A DNA stretch of 64,000 bases, taken from Methylophaga thalassica MP (lineage in GTDB: Bacteria; Pseudomonadota; Gammaproteobacteria; Nitrosococcales; Methylophagaceae). Shown piece by piece: positions 61,862-64,000 of this stretch; within the stretch, counting starts at the first letter, position 1; each line of letters starts with the position of its first letter. The translations under genes were made by a program, and so were the position numbers. A model generated the notes under the pieces. That model did not search any database, was not told where the DNA came from, and saw only the letters and a program-made list of their open reading frames with translations. The stretch lies in the NCBI RefSeq assembly GCF_000214595.1, contig NZ_AFIG01000003.1, positions 186,001-250,000 of the forward strand, given 5' to 3'.

Positions 61862-63736
61862 ATGCTTAATCAACTCACTGTGAAAAAGAAACTCTTCATT
61901 TTGTCAGTATTGGTCGGTGTGACAATATTAGTGATGATTATTCTCGGGCAGATATTCCTATCCAAAATTATTCACTTAGAAAATGCCGCTCATCAAGCTG
62001 TTAAGTTAGAAACGAATATGTTGATGTTACGTCGACATGAAAAAGACTTTCTCAAACGACTTGATTTGAAATATCAAGATGAGTTTCATCAAACACAACA
62101 GATTTTTCTCAGTAATCTTGAACAACTTTCTCAGTCACTGGATCAGCTGGGTCAGTCACACGAGTCACTCAATGCACTTCATGATGTGCTGATTGAATAC
62201 GGCACAAAATTTGATGAAATTGCAGCCGTTGAACAAACCATAGGATTAACCCCTACCGATGGTTTATATGGCAACCTTCGAAAAGCAGTGCATCAGGTTG
62301 AGGAGACCATCAACACATTTAATGACGATACTTTACTTGCCGCCATGCTGATGCTGAGACGTCATGAAAAAGACTTTATGCTGCGTTCAGACATCAAATA
62401 TGTCAGTAAATTTGAAGAATCCTATACTGATTTTAATCGCCGCCTGGATGACAGCTATATTTCCACGGATATGAAAAAACAGATTGGCAATGAAATAGAA
62501 AAGTATCGTGCTGATTTTTTATCTTTAGTGAAAGGTTATGAAACACGTGGGATGAATTCTGAATCAGGATTGCTGGGAGAATTACGTAGCACGATCCATC
62601 GAAGTGAAGGTGAACTTGATACGCTTGAACAACATATCAGTAATGAAATCCCAAAAGCGATACAAAATGCAAAGATCACTGTTTTTGTTATCGCATTGAC
62701 ACTGGCAGCACTGATTTTATGGCTTATCAGGCTATTAAGCCAAAGTATTATCATTCCACTTCATAAGCTGTCTGAAACCATGCAAGAAGTCGAAAAAAAT
62801 CGCGATTTAAGCTTGCGTGTTGATGATAGTGGTAAAGATGAAATTGCCGAAATGGCACACTCCTTTAACCTAATGACGGCCTCATTTCAAAAGCTGATTC
62901 AACAGGTCATGACCTCTGCTCTCACCGTCAGTGCCGCAGCTGAGGAACTCTCTGTAGTGGCTGAACAAACCAAAAAAGGTGTTATCAACCAACAAAGCAG
63001 TAGTGAGCAAGTTGCTACAGCCATGAATGAAATGACCGCGACTGTGCAGGAAGTCGCACGTTATGCGGCTGAAGCAGCGAGTTTATCTAAAAGTTCTGAT
63101 AGCGAGACCAGTCAGGGACAATTATTGGTCAAAGACACCATTGATTCCATCAAACAATTGGCTGTTCAGAGTTCAAGTAACGCAGATGCCATTAAAAACC
63201 TGCAGTCAGAAAGTGAAAACATTGGCACCGTATTAACCGTCATCCAAAGTATTGCCGAACAAACCAACTTACTAGCATTAAATGCAGCGATTGAAGCGGC
63301 ACGTGCTGGCGAGTCTGGTCGAGGTTTTGCTGTTGTCGCAGATGAAGTCAGAACATTGGCACAACGCAGCAAAGAGTCAACAGAAGAAATTAAAACGATT
63401 ATCGAGCGTTTGCAAAATGAAGCCAATCAATGTGTGACAGCTACAATGAAAGGCAAAGAATATGTAGAAGCCACCGTGACTAAAGTTGGCGCAGCTGGCG
63501 AAAGTCTCAGTATGATTTCAGAACGTGTCAGATCGATTATGGATATGAACACACATATTGCAAGTGCCGCCGAAGAACAGAGTGCCGTGGCTGAAGACAT
63601 TAACCGTAATGTAAATCACATTGCACAAGTAGCCGAAGAAAATGCTGAAAGCACATCACAAACAACGGAAACCAGTCAGGGCCTTGCTGGACTAGCCGCA
63701 GACTTGCAAAAACTGATTACTCAGTTCAAAGTCTGA
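61862..63736 (+). CDS. Methyl-accepting chemotaxis protein with HBM sensor domain
   Basis: A 624-residue receptor. One N-terminal helix ([19 protein letters not shown]) leads to a periplasmic helical bimodular (HBM) domain with two matching modules: [18 protein letters not shown] and [18 protein letters not shown], about 120 residues apart. A second helix, a HAMP domain and the signalling hairpin ([20 protein letters not shown]) follow. HBM sensors known so far bind organic acids such as malate or succinate; the ligand here is unknown. The ATG at 61862 has AAGGA upstream. Confidence 0.93.
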   Translation: MLNQLTVKKKLFILSVLVGVTILVMIILGQIFLSKIIHLENAAHQAVKLETNMLMLRRHEKDFLKRLDLKYQDEFHQTQQIFLSNLEQLSQSLDQLGQSHESLNALHDVLIEYGTKFDEIAAVEQTIGLTPTDGLYGNLRKAVHQVEETINTFNDDTLLAAMLMLRRHEKDFMLRSDIKYVSKFEESYTDFNRRLDDSYISTDMKKQIGNEIEKYRADFLSLVKGYETRGMNSESGLLGELRSTIHRSEGELDTLEQHISNEIPKAIQNAKITVFVIALTLAALILWLIRLLSQSIIIPLHKLSETMQEVEKNRDLSLRVDDSGKDEIAEMAHSFNLMTASFQKLIQQVMTSALTVSAAAEELSVVAEQTKKGVINQQSSSEQVATAMNEMTATVQEVARYAAEAASLSKSSDSETSQGQLLVKDTIDSIKQLAVQSSSNADAIKNLQSESENIGTVLTVIQSIAEQTNLLALNAAIEAARAGESGRGFAVVADEVRTLAQRSKESTEEIKTIIERLQNEANQCVTATMKGKEYVEATVTKVGAAGESLSMISERVRSIMDMNTHIASAAEEQSAVAEDINRNVNHIAQVAEENAESTSQTTETSQGLAGLAADLQKLITQFKV

Positions 63737-63835
63737 CATAACAGAGCGTCATGGATGACGACTATCAGTGGTGGCAAGACAGTGCTGATTCACATTATGA
63801 TGCATACTCAGGACTTATATTCAGGATGACATGTT

Positions 63836-64000
63836 ATGCCTTTGTACCGTTTCTTCATATTTGTGTTAATCAGTCTGACGGTGGCTGTATGTGATTCTGA
63901 CTCGGCGCAACGAACTCTTAAGCAACAACAACTGAATATCAGTGGTCAAATCAGTTATCGCGAACGTATTGCACTTCCCAAAAAATCCCAACTCATCATT
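63836..64000 (+). CDS. YbaY-like lipoprotein, 3' end beyond window
   Basis: 55 codons are visible, open to the window end. The signal MPLYRFFIFVLISLTVAVC ends at a lipobox Cys19, followed by DSDSAQRTLKQQQLNISGQI and SYRERIALPKKSQLII. The GxxxYRERIALPxxSxL pattern is that of the YbaY/type III secretion lipoprotein-chaperone-like family. AGGA lies upstream of the ATG. The family call is moderate because most of the domain is cut off. Confidence 0.7.
   Translation, partial: MPLYRFFIFVLISLTVAVCDSDSAQRTLKQQQLNISGQISYRERIALPKKSQLII

Noticed and set aside
1-64000. tRNA, rRNA, CRISPR arrays, transposase or integrase genes
   Set aside because: None was recognised by eye on either strand; a dedicated search (tRNAscan-SE, CRISPR finder, integrase HMM) would be needed to exclude small or degenerate examples.

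Overview
The window is chromosomal DNA of moderate GC from a gammaproteobacterium. RecBCD in the order recC-recB-recD, a ybbA/ybbP/tesA locus, Hsp33, HtpG, GluQ-RS and an HBM-type chemoreceptor all fit this. A marine, methylotroph-like member of the Thiotrichales (for example Methylophaga) is possible, but that is a guess from gene content. No tRNA, rRNA, CRISPR array, integrase or transposase gene was seen.

Layout. 1-2 kb: an ArsR repressor (cut by the window edge), a degenerate ArsC-like protein coupled to it, and a divergent PstS-type lipoprotein. 2-6.8 kb: ordinary single genes. 6.8-12.6 kb: an accessory island of two integron-type gene cassettes read on the minus strand. One carries a small wHTH-like protein; the other is a 4.8-kb cassette holding a 1519-residue PD-(D/E)xK + STAND NTPase that resembles AVAST anti-phage proteins. 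The cassette boundaries can be read to the base, because each cassette start is the exact complement of the inverse core of its own attC. 12.6-16.4 kb: ybbP-ybbA and divergent tesA. 17.3-30.2 kb: a complete urea uptake and urease locus, urtABCDE-ureEF-ureAB(fused)-ureCGD, with a divergent amiC-amiR-type regulatory pair and a nickel permease. The urtA leader holds a sigma-54-like promoter, two hairpins with the same six-base loop (an ANTAR target) and an intrinsic terminator, which together describe an antitermination switch.

30-44 kb: cytochrome b561, a FecR/LysM protein paired with a CHASE2-GGDEF-EAL protein, and recCBD. 44.6-50 kb: two secreted VPLPA-CTERM proteins (one behind a c-di-GMP-I riboswitch), a lipoprotein hydrolase, an AraC regulator and an autotransporter fragment. 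50.5-55.4 kb: msrBA, a dispersed palindromic repeat, a second short cassette array (one intact cassette, then a PhyH gene broken by an amber codon), twin small membrane proteins and an AI-2E family permease. 55.4-59.1 kb: a heat-shock block of hsp20, hslO and htpG with readable sigma-32 promoters. 59.3-64 kb: an EEP-family hydrolase, small membrane proteins, GluQ-RS, a chemoreceptor and the start of a YbaY-like lipoprotein.

The most unusual observation is that both cassette arrays are preceded by the same leader, about 55 bp with 47 identical positions and no gaps. It ends exactly at the cassette boundary and contains a 6-bp hairpin with compensatory changes. It behaves like an attI-type or regulatory entry site, but no integrase gene is in view.
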